Assembly: GCA_963809825.1 (NCBI GenBank)
Contig: CAWELJ010000004.1
Location: forward strand, 372,001 to 436,000
From: Bog-473 sp963809825
GTDB taxonomy: Bacteria; Actinomycetota; Acidimicrobiia; Acidimicrobiales; RAAP-2
Length of the DNA: 64,000 nt
Direction of reading: 5' to 3'
Below are positions 50,901 through 59,115 of this stretch, in pieces (the first letter of the stretch is position 1; every line of letters begins with the position of its first letter). The notes beneath the pieces are model-generated. The model worked only from the letters and a program-made list of their open reading frames with translations. It did not search any database and was not told where the DNA came from. The position numbers and the translations under genes are program-made.

Positions 50901-51575
50901 GTGGCCCTGACCCCGACGACCGGCTGGGGGGTCCTCCACCTCTTCTGCCGGGCGGTGCCCGACCTCGACGCCAACGCCCTGCGCAAGGCCGTGAGCGCCG
51001 CCGAGGCGGACGGCTACCAGGTGGTCCCGGTGGCCCTGCTGGGCCACAAGGCCGACCTCGGGCTCATGGCGCTCGGGCCCGACGTGTGGCGGCTGCGCCA
51101 GTTCCAGACCGAGGTCTGCGCCGCCGGCCTGGTGCCGGGCCAGTCCTACGTCTCGCTGACCGAGATCTCCGAGTACGCGGCCGGGGTCCCCGACGACCTG
51201 CGCCAGGCCCGCCTGTTCCCCCGGCTCCCGCCGGAGGGCAAGGCGGCCTTCTGCTTCTACCCGATGAGCAAGCGGCGGGGTGAGTCCCAGAACTGGTACG
51301 CACTCGACTACGAGGCCCGCAAGGAGCTCATGCTGGGACACGGCAAGGTGGGGCGGACCTTCCACGGCCGGGTGCTCCAGGTCATTACCGGCTCGGCCGG
51401 CCTCGACGACTACGAGTGGGGCGTGACCCTCTTCGGCACCCACCCCGACGACCTGAAGGACTGCGTGTACCAGATGCGCTTCGACGAGGCCTCCGCGCGC
51501 TACGCCGAATTCGGCCCCTTCTATGCGGGGATGGTGGGCACGCTCGACGAGGTGCTGGCCGCCCTGACCGCGTGA
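50901..51575 (+). CDS. hemQ: Coproheme decarboxylase HemQ (chlorite dismutase family)
   Basis: A 224-residue protein of the Gram-positive haem pathway, decarboxylating coproheme III to haem b with peroxide. The family core is FCFYPMSKRRGESQNWYAL (catalytic Tyr region), GHGKVGRTF, VITGSAGLDDYEWGVTLFG and RFDEASARYAEFGPFY. The GTG at 50901 was chosen for the usual N-terminus. The stop overlaps the next gene (GTGA). Confidence 0.9.
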   Translation: MALTPTTGWGVLHLFCRAVPDLDANALRKAVSAAEADGYQVVPVALLGHKADLGLMALGPDVWRLRQFQTEVCAAGLVPGQSYVSLTEISEYAAGVPDDLRQARLFPRLPPEGKAAFCFYPMSKRRGESQNWYALDYEARKELMLGHGKVGRTFHGRVLQVITGSAGLDDYEWGVTLFGTHPDDLKDCVYQMRFDEASARYAEFGPFYAGMVGTLDEVLAALTA

Positions 51576-52396
51576 CCGCGGCACTCGACGACCTTCGAGA
51601 GGAGCTGCGCCGGCTCGGGCGCGTCGTCGTCGCGTTCAGCGGAGGGGCCGATTCCTCACTGCTGGCCCACGTGGCGCAGGACACCCTCGGCCGCCCGGCG
51701 GTGCTGTGCGCCACCGCGCTCTCGCCCTCGCTGGCCGGTGCCGAGGAACGTGAGTGCCGTGCCCTCGCCGACGAGTGGGACCTGCGCTGGACGGGCGTGC
51801 CGACGACCGAGATGCAGGACGCCGCCTACGTCGCCAACAGCCCGGACCGCTGCGCCCGCTGCAAGTCGGCCCTGATGACGGCCCTCGAGCCGCTCGCGGC
51901 GCGCGAGGGTGCGACGGTGGTGCTCGGCGTGAACGTGAGCGACCTCGGCGACCACCGCCCGGGCCAGGCCGCCGCCGCCGCGGCGGGTGCCCGGTTCCCG
52001 CTCGTCGACGCCGGCTTCGCCAAGGACGACATCCGGCACTGGTCGCGCCTGCTCGGCCTGCGCACCTGGGACAAGCCGGCCGCCGCCTGCCTGGCCTCCC
52101 GGCTGCCCTATGGCACGCCGGTCACGCTCGGCCGCCTCGCCGCGGTGGAGGCCGCCGAGGCCGCGCTGCACGCCCTCGGCCTGGGGCAGCTGCGCGTGCG
52201 CCACCACGGCGACGCCGCCCGCCTGGAGGTCGAGCCCGACGCGTTGGGCGAGGTGGTGGCCCGCCGGGCCGAGGTCGTCGCCGCCGTGCGCGCCGCCGGG
52301 TTCACGTTCGTCTCGCTGGACCTGGAAGGCTTCCGGTCGGGCAGCCTCAACCGCGCGCTCGGGCGCTCGGGCGGGGCCGAGGAGGAGGAGTCATGA
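51572..52396 (+). CDS. larE: LarE-type ATP-dependent sulfurtransferase
   Basis: A 274-residue PP-loop protein (VVVAFSGGADSSLLAHVA) of the LarE family. It has CARCKSALM, LGVNVSDLGDHRPGQAAA and PAAACLASRLPYGTPV. LarE adds sulfur to the nickel-pincer cofactor precursor of lactate racemase-like enzymes, in some species using its own cysteine. C176 (in PAAACLAS) and the CARC pair are candidate sulfur sites. larB, larC and larA are not seen in the window. It overlaps hemQ and the NIL gene by 4 nt. Confidence 0.87.
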   Translation: MTAALDDLREELRRLGRVVVAFSGGADSSLLAHVAQDTLGRPAVLCATALSPSLAGAEERECRALADEWDLRWTGVPTTEMQDAAYVANSPDRCARCKSALMTALEPLAAREGATVVLGVNVSDLGDHRPGQAAAAAAGARFPLVDAGFAKDDIRHWSRLLGLRTWDKPAAACLASRLPYGTPVTLGRLAAVEAAEAALHALGLGQLRVRHHGDAARLEVEPDALGEVVARRAEVVAAVRAAGFTFVSLDLEGFRSGSLNRALGRSGGAEEEES

Positions 52397-52638
52397 GCCA
52401 GGTCCGCGTGAAGGTGAAGCTGACGTTCCCCGAGTCCGAGGTGCGGCGCGCCGTCCTCGCCACCCTGGTGCGCCGGTACGACGTGGAGCCCAACATCCGC
52501 CGGGCCGACGTCGAGGAGCACCGGGGCTGGATCATCTGCGAGGTCGACGGCGAGGCCGGCCAGGTCGACGCGGCCGTCGCCTGGCTGCGCAGCGAGGGGA
52601 TCACGGTGGACCTGCTGGGGGACGTGCTCGAGGGCTGA
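52393..52638 (+). CDS. NIL domain protein
   Basis: An 81-residue ferredoxin-like-fold protein with the NIL-domain pattern (VKVKLTFPESEVRRAVLATL, then YDVEPNIRRADVEE, then VAWLRSEGITVDLLG). NIL domains occur at the end of methionine-transport ATPases and in small ferredoxin-associated sulfur proteins. Coupled to larE by an ATGA overlap, it may help in sulfur handling, which is inference. Confidence 0.8.
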   Translation: MSQVRVKVKLTFPESEVRRAVLATLVRRYDVEPNIRRADVEEHRGWIICEVDGEAGQVDAAVAWLRSEGITVDLLGDVLEG

Positions 52639-52668
52639 CGCCGCACGGCCGGCGGCGCCGCCCCGGGG

Positions 52669-52857
52669 TCAGGGCTGCTCGGGGCTCCGGGGCACGTGCC
52701 ACCCGGCCGAGGACACCTTGCGCGGCTCGTAGAAGACGCAGCCCTCGGGGCACGCGAAAGGCAGGGGCTCGTTGGCGTCCACCTTGCAGCGCTCGAGGCG
52801 CTCCCCGCGTGGCGTCGTCCGCATCACGTAGTGGCGGCAATCCTCGTTGACGGGCAC
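52669..52857 (-). CDS. Small cysteine-containing conserved hypothetical protein
   Basis: A 62-residue protein with four cysteines (EDCRHY, ERCKVD and CPEGC) and a VFYEPRK segment. The arrangement C-x16-C-x11-C-x3-C looks like a small metal or Fe-S site. Similar short proteins occur in actinobacteria without known function. Coding here is supported by the conserved look and codon pattern. It is convergent with the NIL gene and divergent from the Nudix gene. Confidence 0.6.
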   Translation of the reverse strand: MPVNEDCRHYVMRTTPRGERLERCKVDANEPLPFACPEGCVFYEPRKVSSAGWHVPRSPEQP

Positions 52858-52902
52858 GCCCCATTCTGGCGCAGACGGCGGGCCGCGGTAGCGTCACCGC
52901 TC

Positions 52903-53613
52903 GTGGAGCCCACCGACGACCGCGACGTGCCGCTCAAGACGCTGCTGCGCTGGAGCGAGGCACTGGCCGCGATCGCGCGCACCGGCCTGGGGTTCACCGA
53001 GAGCCTCTACGAGCGGGAGCGCTTCGAGGAGATCCTCAAGGTGGCCGGCGACATCAGGGCCGAGGCCGACGGGGCAGGGGGCGACCCCGATCACGCCGAG
53101 GGCCTCGTGCAGGAGTGGATGGACACGGTGGGCAAGGGCGTCCCGGGCTACGTCACGCCCAAGGTCGCCGTCGGAGCAGCCGTGGGCAACGACAAGGGTG
53201 AGCTGCTGCTGATCCAACGGGCGGACTCGGGCATCTGGCTGTACCCGACCGGCTGGTGCGACGTGGGGTACTCGGCGGCCGAGGTGGTGGTCAAGGAGGT
53301 CGAGGAGGAGACCGGCATCATCGTGGAGCCGGTGCGCCTCATCGCCGTCCTCGACGGCCTGCGGCTGGGCTTCACCAGGGTGCCGCTGTACTCGCTGCTC
53401 TTCCACTGCCACGCCGTCGGTGGAGAGCTCGCCCCGCACCCGCTCGAGACCCGCGACGTCGGGTGGTTCACCCGCGAGACGCTGCCGCACCCGCTGGTCG
53501 GATCCGACCGCTGGGGCGAGCATGTCTTCGCGGCGATCAACGGCGAGCGACGCGACGTCCTCTACGACGCCGTGCGCCAGCCGATGTGGCGGGGCGACGC
53601 CGCCACGTCGTGA
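52903..53613 (+). CDS. Nudix hydrolase with N-terminal helical domain
   Basis: A 236-residue protein. Residues 1-75 form the helical dimerisation domain of the Nudix_N type (LKTLLRWSEALAAIARTGLG). Residues 85-215 are the Nudix fold with the box GWCDVGYSAAEVVVKEVEEE (GX5EX7REUXEE variant, where the Arg position is Lys). The preceding GxWxxPTGW fits nucleotide-sugar or ADP-ribose hydrolases. GTG 52903 is the start. It overlaps the GNAT gene (GTGA). Confidence 0.85.
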   Translation: MEPTDDRDVPLKTLLRWSEALAAIARTGLGFTESLYERERFEEILKVAGDIRAEADGAGGDPDHAEGLVQEWMDTVGKGVPGYVTPKVAVGAAVGNDKGELLLIQRADSGIWLYPTGWCDVGYSAAEVVVKEVEEETGIIVEPVRLIAVLDGLRLGFTRVPLYSLLFHCHAVGGELAPHPLETRDVGWFTRETLPHPLVGSDRWGEHVFAAINGERRDVLYDAVRQPMWRGDAATS

Positions 53614-54044
53614 TCTCCGTCGAGACCGCGGCGTCGGTCGACGACGAGCTCGCCACCGCGGCCTCCGCGCTCGTCCCTCAGCTCTCGAGGACGTCAGCGC
53701 CGCCGGACCGGCGACGGCTGGAGCGCATCGTCGCCGCCCCCGCTACGACGCTGTTCGTGGCGCGTGACGGGGGGCGCATCGTCGGCATGCTGACCCTCGC
53801 CGTCTTCGAGGTCCCTACCGGCGTGCGGGCCTGGATCGAAGACGTGGTCGTCGACCACGCGGCCCGCGGCAACGGGGTCGCCGGCGCCCTGGTGCAGGCT
53901 GCGCTGGACCGCTCGTCCGAGCTCGGTGCGCGTACCGTGGACCTGACGTCGCGCCCCGACCGGGAGGCGGCGAACCGGCTCTACGCGCGCCTGGGCTTCG
54001 AGGTCCGTCAGACGAACGTCTACCGCCGGTCGCTGGCGGACTGA
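53610..54044 (+). CDS. GNAT-family N-acetyltransferase
   Basis: A 144-residue acetyltransferase. The acetyl-CoA site reads VVVDHAARGNGVAGALV, and the C-terminal RLYARLGFEVRQTNVYR is typical of amine/ribosomal-protein type GNATs. The substrate is unknown. GTG 53610 overlaps the Nudix stop, so they are co-translated. It converges on the secreted repeat-protein gene with a 4-bp gap. Confidence 0.85.
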   Translation: MISVETAASVDDELATAASALVPQLSRTSAPPDRRRLERIVAAPATTLFVARDGGRIVGMLTLAVFEVPTGVRAWIEDVVVDHAARGNGVAGALVQAALDRSSELGARTVDLTSRPDREAANRLYARLGFEVRQTNVYRRSLAD

Positions 54045-54048
54045 GCGT

Positions 54049-55806
54049 TCACCCCATGGCGACGATCGGCGCGGCCAGCGCGAGCCCGCCGGTCGAACCG
54101 TGGAAGACGGCGTCGCCGTAGGTGAAGATGCCGCCGTCGGAGGCGACCAGCCAGTAGCCGCGTCCCGACGGGCTCGGGGTCATGCCGACGACCGGCCGGT
54201 TGAGGGCGATCGACCCGGCCGAGCCCTCGAACCCGGCGTCGCCGTAGTCGAAGATCCCGCCGTCGGAGGCGACGAGCCAGTAGCCGCGGCCGTCGGCGGC
54301 GGCGGCCATGCCGACGACGGGCTTGTTGAGCCTGATGGACCCCGTCGACCCGTAGAAGCCGGCGTCGCCGTAGTCGAAGATGCCGCCGTCGGAGGCGACG
54401 AGCCAGTAGCCGCGGCCGTCCGGGGTGGCGGCCATCCCGACGATGGGCTTGTTGAGCGCCAGTGATCCCGTCGACCCGTAGAAGCCGGCGTCGCCGTAGT
54501 CGAAGATGCCGCCGTCGGAGGCGACGAGCCAGTAGCCGCCGCCGTCCGGGGTGGCGGCCATCCCGACGATGGGCTTGTTCAGATGCAGGCTCCCGGTCGA
54601 GCCGTGGAAGGCCGCGTTGCCGAAACTGAAGATGCCCCCGTCGGAGGCGACTTCCCAATAGCCACCCGGGCCCGGCGTGGCGGCCATGCCCACGATGGGG
54701 GCGTTGAGGTGCTGGCCTCCCATCGAACCGTCGAACGGTTCGCAGAACGAAAACACGCCGCCGTCGGTGGCCACCAGGCGGTACCCCGGTTGGGATGAGC
54801 AGTTGACGGCGACGCCGAGCTGGCGCGCCTGTCCCGAGTTGGGGTCGACCATGAGCCCCGACTCGTCGACCGCTTCGAACGCGCTCGCCGGTACCTGCTT
54901 GAGCTCGTCGACGAGGCCGATCGGCCAGGCCGGGTCGGCCGTGCCCCCGAAGTACCAGTTGGAGCCGTTGTCGGCCAGGATCAATCCGTAGTGCTGCATG
55001 GCGCGCAGCACCACCTGCGCCTGGGGCGAGTAGCCCGAGATGTCGTAGTCGGCCCTGAGCCGGAAGCGAGCCCCCATCGGAGGGAGGTTCGGGTCGGAGC
55101 TCGCCCCGGCTTCGTGGCGAGCCGGCCACAGGTACGACGTGTCCGTCACCTGGGCCGTCATGCGGATGGCGTGGGTGATGACGCCCGCCTGCACCTCGTC
55201 GTATCGGAGCAGCCCCGGCAGGATCGGCAGACCGGCCGCGTCCGCCGACGTCCAACCCGCCGGGCGCAGGGCGTCCGAGTTGAGGTTCCAGATCGCCCCG
55301 GAACCGGCGGTCGAGCCCGACGGGCTGTAGCGCGCGTCGTAGAGCTCGTACAGGGTGCACGTGGCGGGGTTCACCATGATGGCGTGCCGGTCGCCGCCGG
55401 CCGACTGACCGCCCTCGATCGGCGTGTCCGCACCGAAGGGGTAGGGCCCGGGATCGCTCTCGTCCGCGTACTGGAACGAGACCGGCACGAGCGGATGGGA
55501 GGGGGACACCACGGTGTAGGGCATGCCGTAAGGGTTGGATGGGTCGCCCGAGGGCCCGAAGTCGGGATGGAGGTTGGTGGTCGCGCTGTGCATGGAGGCC
55601 GACCAGGCGGCACTGTGCGGGTCGACGGGGAGGCCCGAGATGTCGGTGTTCCAGACGTTGTCGGCCGGGAACATCGCGCAGTCGGGTGCGCCGGGCACGG
55701 GCGAACCGGCGGACGCCATACCCGGCGCCACGCCGATCGTCAGGCCAAGGCATGTCACTGCGCCGGCTATGACTGCGGCCAGCGCCCCCCTCTTGCGTCG
55801 TGCCAC
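54049..55806 (-). CDS. Secreted protein with unknown N-terminal domain and six 42-residue repeats (paralogue A)
   Basis: A 585-residue secreted protein. The signal peptide is RRKRGALAAVIAGAVTCLGL with cleavage near ASAG. The domain of about 300 residues (FPADNVWNTDISGLPVDPHS, THAIRMTAQVTDTSYLWPA, LPPMGARFRLRADYDISGYS) is of no family I recognise. The C-terminal ~250 residues are six repeats of the GGYWLVASDGGIF type, closing with PIVAMG. The N-terminal domain is closely related to that of the next gene. GTG 55806 is preceded by GGGAGGG. Confidence 0.8.
   Translation of the reverse strand: MARRKRGALAAVIAGAVTCLGLTIGVAPGMASAGSPVPGAPDCAMFPADNVWNTDISGLPVDPHSAAWSASMHSATTNLHPDFGPSGDPSNPYGMPYTVVSPSHPLVPVSFQYADESDPGPYPFGADTPIEGGQSAGGDRHAIMVNPATCTLYELYDARYSPSGSTAGSGAIWNLNSDALRPAGWTSADAAGLPILPGLLRYDEVQAGVITHAIRMTAQVTDTSYLWPARHEAGASSDPNLPPMGARFRLRADYDISGYSPQAQVVLRAMQHYGLILADNGSNWYFGGTADPAWPIGLVDELKQVPASAFEAVDESGLMVDPNSGQARQLGVAVNCSSQPGYRLVATDGGVFSFCEPFDGSMGGQHLNAPIVGMAATPGPGGYWEVASDGGIFSFGNAAFHGSTGSLHLNKPIVGMAATPDGGGYWLVASDGGIFDYGDAGFYGSTGSLALNKPIVGMAATPDGRGYWLVASDGGIFDYGDAGFYGSTGSIRLNKPVVGMAAAADGRGYWLVASDGGIFDYGDAGFEGSAGSIALNRPVVGMTPSPSGRGYWLVASDGGIFTYGDAVFHGSTGGLALAAPIVAMG
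54052..54796 (-). repeat. 126-bp coding repeat array, six units (paralogue A)
   Basis: Six units of 42 codons. The first (GYRLVATDGGVFSFCEP) is divergent and shared in form with paralogue B. The rest carry the GGYWLVASDGGIFDYGDA-type core. The final short PIVAMG is the start of a seventh unit and probably closes the ring. Confidence 0.85.
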
Positions 55807-56014
55807 GGGCGTCCCTCCCGCATCGACGGTACCGCACACGTTGCCGCGCCCGTGAACGCGATCTGCCACGCGCCCGCGGGTCGGCCCACCGACACCCACA
55901 CGCAGCGGAAGTGGGAGATCAGACGCCTCCGATCGGGTGGAGCCGGGTCATGGCGACGCGCACGACGAGCAGCGATCGTCGACACCCAATTCCTCATAAA
56001 CAATCCTCGCCCGG
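55807..56014. other. Intergenic region between the two secreted paralogues
   Basis: A 208-bp region holding the presumed promoter of paralogue A. Apart from a short AT-richer stretch near 55985-56005 and the ribosome-binding site of paralogue A, I see no gene or clear repeat. Confidence 0.4.
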
Positions 56015-57739
56015 TCACCCCATCGCCACGATCGGCGCGGCCAGCACGGCGCCACCGGTCGAGCCATGGAAGACCGCGTCGCCGTAGGTGAAGATCCCGC
56101 CGTCGGAGGCCACGAGCGAGTAGCCCGCCCCGTCGCCCGTGCTCGCCATCCCCACGACGGGCCTGTTGAGGGGGATCGACCCCGCCGAGCCGTGGAAGAC
56201 GGCGTCGCCGTAGGTGAAGATGCCGCCGTCCGACGCGACGAGCCAGTAGCCCTTGCCGCTCGGCGTGGCCGCCATGCCCACGACGGGCCTGTTGAGGGGG
56301 ATCGACCCCGCCGATCCGTGGAAGACGGCGTCGCCGTAGGTGAAGATGCCGCCGTCCGACGCGACGAGCCAGTAGCCCTTGCCGTCCGGCGTGGCCGCCA
56401 TGCCCACGATCGGCTTGTTGAGATGGAGAGACCCGGCCGAGCCGTAGAAGCCGGCATCGCCGTAGTCGAAGATCCCACCGTCGGAGGCGACGAGCCAATA
56501 GCCACCCCCGTCGGGGGTGGCCGCCATGCCCACGACGGGTCTGTTGAGACGCAGGCCGCCGGCCGAGCCGTGGAAGCCGGCGTCGCCGTAGTCGAAGATC
56601 CCACCGTCGGAGGCGACGAGCCAGTAGCCCTGGCCGTCATGGGTGACCGCCATGCCCACGATGGGGGCGTTGAGGTGCTGGCCTCCCATGGAGCCGTCGA
56701 ACGGTTCGCAGAACGAGAACACGCCGCCGTCTGCGGCGGCGAGGCGGTACCCCGGTTGGGACGAGCAGTTGACCGCGCTGATCGCGGTGGACGGCTGGCG
56801 GGCCTGCCCGGAGTTGGGGCCGATCATCAGGCTCGACTCGTCGACGGCCTCGAAGGCGCTGCCGGGCACCGTCTTCAGTTCGTTGAGAAGTGACGAGGGC
56901 CACGCCGGGTTGGCATCGCCCCAGAAGTGCCAATTGGGACCGTTGTCGTCAAGGATCAATCCGTACTGCTGCAGGGCGCGCAGGACCACCTGGGCCTGGG
57001 GCGAGTAGCCCGAGATGTTGAAGCCCGCGTTCAGCCTGAACCGGGCCCCCATCGGCGGGAGGTTCGGGTTGGCGGCCGATCCCTCTCCGGCGGTCGCCGG
57101 CCATAGGTACGAGGTGTCGGTCGTCGTCGCCTGGACCCGGATGGCGTGCGTGATGGCGCCCGACTGCACCTCGTCGTAGCGCATCAGCCCGGCCAGAATG
57201 GGCGTGCCCGCGGCGTCCACCGTCGCCAACCCGCCGCGGAGGGCATTGGAGTTGAGGTTCCAGACGGCGCCGCGGTCGGCGTGCGAGGTGGTGGGACCGG
57301 TGTAGGACGCGCCCAAGAGCTCGTAGTCGGTGCACGTTGCCGGGTCGACCATGATGGCGTGGTAGTCGTTCGTGCCGCCCTCTATCTGCGTGTCGGGTCC
57401 GAGCGGGTACGGACCAGGATCGTTCCCGGACGAGCCGAACGTGAGGGGTATGAAGGCGTGCCCCGCGGGCACGACGTTGATGGGCATGCCGTAGGTCGGA
57501 GGTGTGATCGGCTGCAGGTTCGTGGTGGATGCGTTCATGGCGGCGAGCCATTGCGCGCTGTGCGGGTCGACCGGCAAGCTCGCGATCGGCGTGTTCCAGA
57601 CGTTGTCAGCCGGGAACACGGGGCAGTTGGATGCGCCGGGCACAGGCGTGCCGGCTGACGCGACACCCGGCGCGCCGACCGCCGTGAGGCCCAGCCACAG
57701 CATCGCCGTGACCACGAGCGCGACCGCCGGCCTCCTCAT
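56015..57739 (-). CDS. Secreted protein with unknown N-terminal domain and six 42-residue repeats (paralogue B)
   Basis: A 574-residue paralogue of the neighbouring gene. The signal peptide (VALVVTAMLWLGLTAVGA, cleavage near ASAG) is followed by the same unknown domain (FPADNVWNTPIASLPVDPHS, MVDPATCTDYELLG, THAIRVQATTTDTSYLWPA) and six repeats ending PIVAMG. Conserved His and Arg in the THAIR motif and the repeated MGARFRL are candidate functional spots. ATG 57739 follows GACGAGGG. The pair looks like a tandem duplication with later divergence. Confidence 0.8.
   Translation of the reverse strand: MRRPAVALVVTAMLWLGLTAVGAPGVASAGTPVPGASNCPVFPADNVWNTPIASLPVDPHSAQWLAAMNASTTNLQPITPPTYGMPINVVPAGHAFIPLTFGSSGNDPGPYPLGPDTQIEGGTNDYHAIMVDPATCTDYELLGASYTGPTTSHADRGAVWNLNSNALRGGLATVDAAGTPILAGLMRYDEVQSGAITHAIRVQATTTDTSYLWPATAGEGSAANPNLPPMGARFRLNAGFNISGYSPQAQVVLRALQQYGLILDDNGPNWHFWGDANPAWPSSLLNELKTVPGSAFEAVDESSLMIGPNSGQARQPSTAISAVNCSSQPGYRLAAADGGVFSFCEPFDGSMGGQHLNAPIVGMAVTHDGQGYWLVASDGGIFDYGDAGFHGSAGGLRLNRPVVGMAATPDGGGYWLVASDGGIFDYGDAGFYGSAGSLHLNKPIVGMAATPDGKGYWLVASDGGIFTYGDAVFHGSAGSIPLNRPVVGMAATPSGKGYWLVASDGGIFTYGDAVFHGSAGSIPLNRPVVGMASTGDGAGYSLVASDGGIFTYGDAVFHGSTGGAVLAAPIVAMG
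56018..56762 (-). repeat. 126-bp coding repeat array, six units (paralogue B)
   Basis: Six units with the same phase and closure as in paralogue A. Two central units are almost identical at DNA level (around 56160-56400), which suggests recent conversion or duplication within the array. Confidence 0.85.
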
Positions 57740-57861
57740 CCCTCGTCCCAGGAGTATCCCCTTTCCCGGGTCGACGGTATCGCACCGCGGGGGAGAAACG
57801 TCGCCACGGTCGGCACGGCGCACTCCGGCGGAGCCGCCGCGGCGTCGCCCTGCCGGTCGAC

Positions 57862-58530
57862 TTACGCCGGTGGAGGAAACGCCGCCGGCAGAAGGTCCAT
57901 GAGCCGCGGGAACAGGGGTGTGAACCGCCCCTCGCCCCATTGCAGACCCGGTTCGTTCGCGAAGGCCTGGCTGAGCATGCCGACGATCATGGTCGACACG
58001 AGGAACACCGCCTCTTCGGAGTCAGCATCGGGACCCAGCTGTCCCGCCGACACCGCGTCGGCCAGCGCGCCGCGCTGGAGGTCGACCATCTCCCTGCTCG
58101 GTGCGAACGCCTCCGGCGAGGGCTCGAAACTCGGCACCGGACGCCAGAAGAGCAACTCGGCCACGGCACGGTGGGTCAGCGCCCAGCGCCCGCTGGCCTC
58201 GAGCCCGGCCCGCAACGCCGACAGGCCCGGCTCGGCCCGAGCCATGGCGTCGCGCAGGACGTCGAGGTGCTCGAGCTGGCCCCGGAGGAAGAGCGCGTCG
58301 TACACCGCCATCAGAGACGGGAAGTACTTGTAGAGCGAGGGGGGTTGGACGCCGAGGCGCCGGGCCACTTCGGCGAGGCTGAGGCCGTTCACTCCCTCCT
58401 CCGTCATGACCTCGACGGCGATGTCCAGGATCTCCTCGATCGTCTCCTGGCGGCGCCGCGCCCGGCGGTCGGGGCGTGGGACGGTCTCCTCCGCCTGCTC
58501 CTCGAGGGTGTCGTCGAACGTCCGGGCCAT
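57862..58530 (-). CDS. TetR-family transcriptional regulator
   Basis: A 222-residue repressor with an N-terminal helix-turn-helix (AVEVMTEEGVNGLSLAEVAR, then RLGVQPPSLYKYFPS) and a ligand-binding TetR_C-like domain (WALTHRAVAELLFWRPVP). It is divergent from the SRPBCC-cupin-MBL operon. A palindrome lies between them. Its own promoter places the transcription start almost on the ATG (58530), so a leaderless mRNA is likely. Confidence 0.85.
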   Translation of the reverse strand: MARTFDDTLEEQAEETVPRPDRRARRRQETIEEILDIAVEVMTEEGVNGLSLAEVARRLGVQPPSLYKYFPSLMAVYDALFLRGQLEHLDVLRDAMARAEPGLSALRAGLEASGRWALTHRAVAELLFWRPVPSFEPSPEAFAPSREMVDLQRGALADAVSAGQLGPDADSEEAVFLVSTMIVGMLSQAFANEPGLQWGEGRFTPLFPRLMDLLPAAFPPPA

Positions 58531-58537
58531 GAGTCTG

Positions 58538-58566
58538 AGTATATCTAAAGAACTGCTTGACAGCAA
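58538..58566 (-). promoter_or_regulatory. Promoter of the TetR gene
   Basis: On the minus strand TTGCTG (58561-58566) and TATACT (58538-58543) are spaced by 17 bp, close to the sigma-70 consensus. The predicted start lies within a few bases of the ATG at 58530. Confidence 0.6.
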
Positions 58567-58584
58567 TAGCTAATGATATTAGCT
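58557..58584 (+). promoter_or_regulatory. TTGACA box and 17-bp palindrome, candidate TetR operator
   Basis: AGCTAAT-GAT-ATTAGCT at 58568-58584 is a perfect palindrome, AT-rich in a GC-rich genome. It lies between a rightward TTGACA (58557-58562) and the SRPBCC start, overlapping the expected -10 zone. It also sits next to the -35 of the leftward tetR promoter. One bound repressor could block both. Confidence 0.65.
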
Positions 58585-58611
58585 TGATAGGAGCCGAGCA
58601 GAGGAGAAGAC

Positions 58612-59115
58612 ATGGCGAACAAGAGCGGACGGTGGTGGTTGACCCATGACAGCGACGACCTCGTGATCGCAAGCACTCCTGACCACCTCTATGACCTCGT
58701 GGCCGAGCTGCCCCGGATGGGCGAGTGGAGCCCGGAGTGTCACAGCGTCGAATGGACCGACGGCGCGACGGGCCCCGCCGTCGGTGCCAGATTCGTCGGG
58801 CACAACCGGGGCGGTCCCCGCGGGCTCTTCAAGTGGTCCCGTCACGGCCGCGTGCTCGTCGCCGACCCGGGCCGCGAATTCGTGTTCGTGACCGAGGAGG
58901 GTGGTCGCGAGTCGACGGAGTGGCACTACCGGTTCGAGCCGGTCGACGGTGGCACACGGGTCAGCGAGGCCTACGAGGTCCGGTGGATCCCGACCTGGGC
59001 CCGGATCGTGGACGTCCCGACCAACCGCTGCCGCGAACTGCGCGAGGCGATGCGCCACACACTCGGACAGCTCAAGACGGCCGCCGAGTCAAAGAGCGAA
59101 GCAGACACGCGATGA
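58612..59115 (+). CDS. SRPBCC (START-like) family protein
   Basis: A 167-residue helix-grip-fold protein with the polyketide-cyclase/dehydrase-like pattern: IASTPDHLYDLVAELPRMGE, WSPECHSVEWTDG, GARFVGHNRGG and GRVLVADPGREFVF. It likely binds a hydrophobic ligand. It is the first gene of the TetR-linked operon. A GAGGAGA ribosome-binding site precedes ATG 58612. The stop overlaps the cupin start (ATGA). Confidence 0.82.
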   Translation: MANKSGRWWLTHDSDDLVIASTPDHLYDLVAELPRMGEWSPECHSVEWTDGATGPAVGARFVGHNRGGPRGLFKWSRHGRVLVADPGREFVFVTEEGGRESTEWHYRFEPVDGGTRVSEAYEVRWIPTWARIVDVPTNRCRELREAMRHTLGQLKTAAESKSEADTR

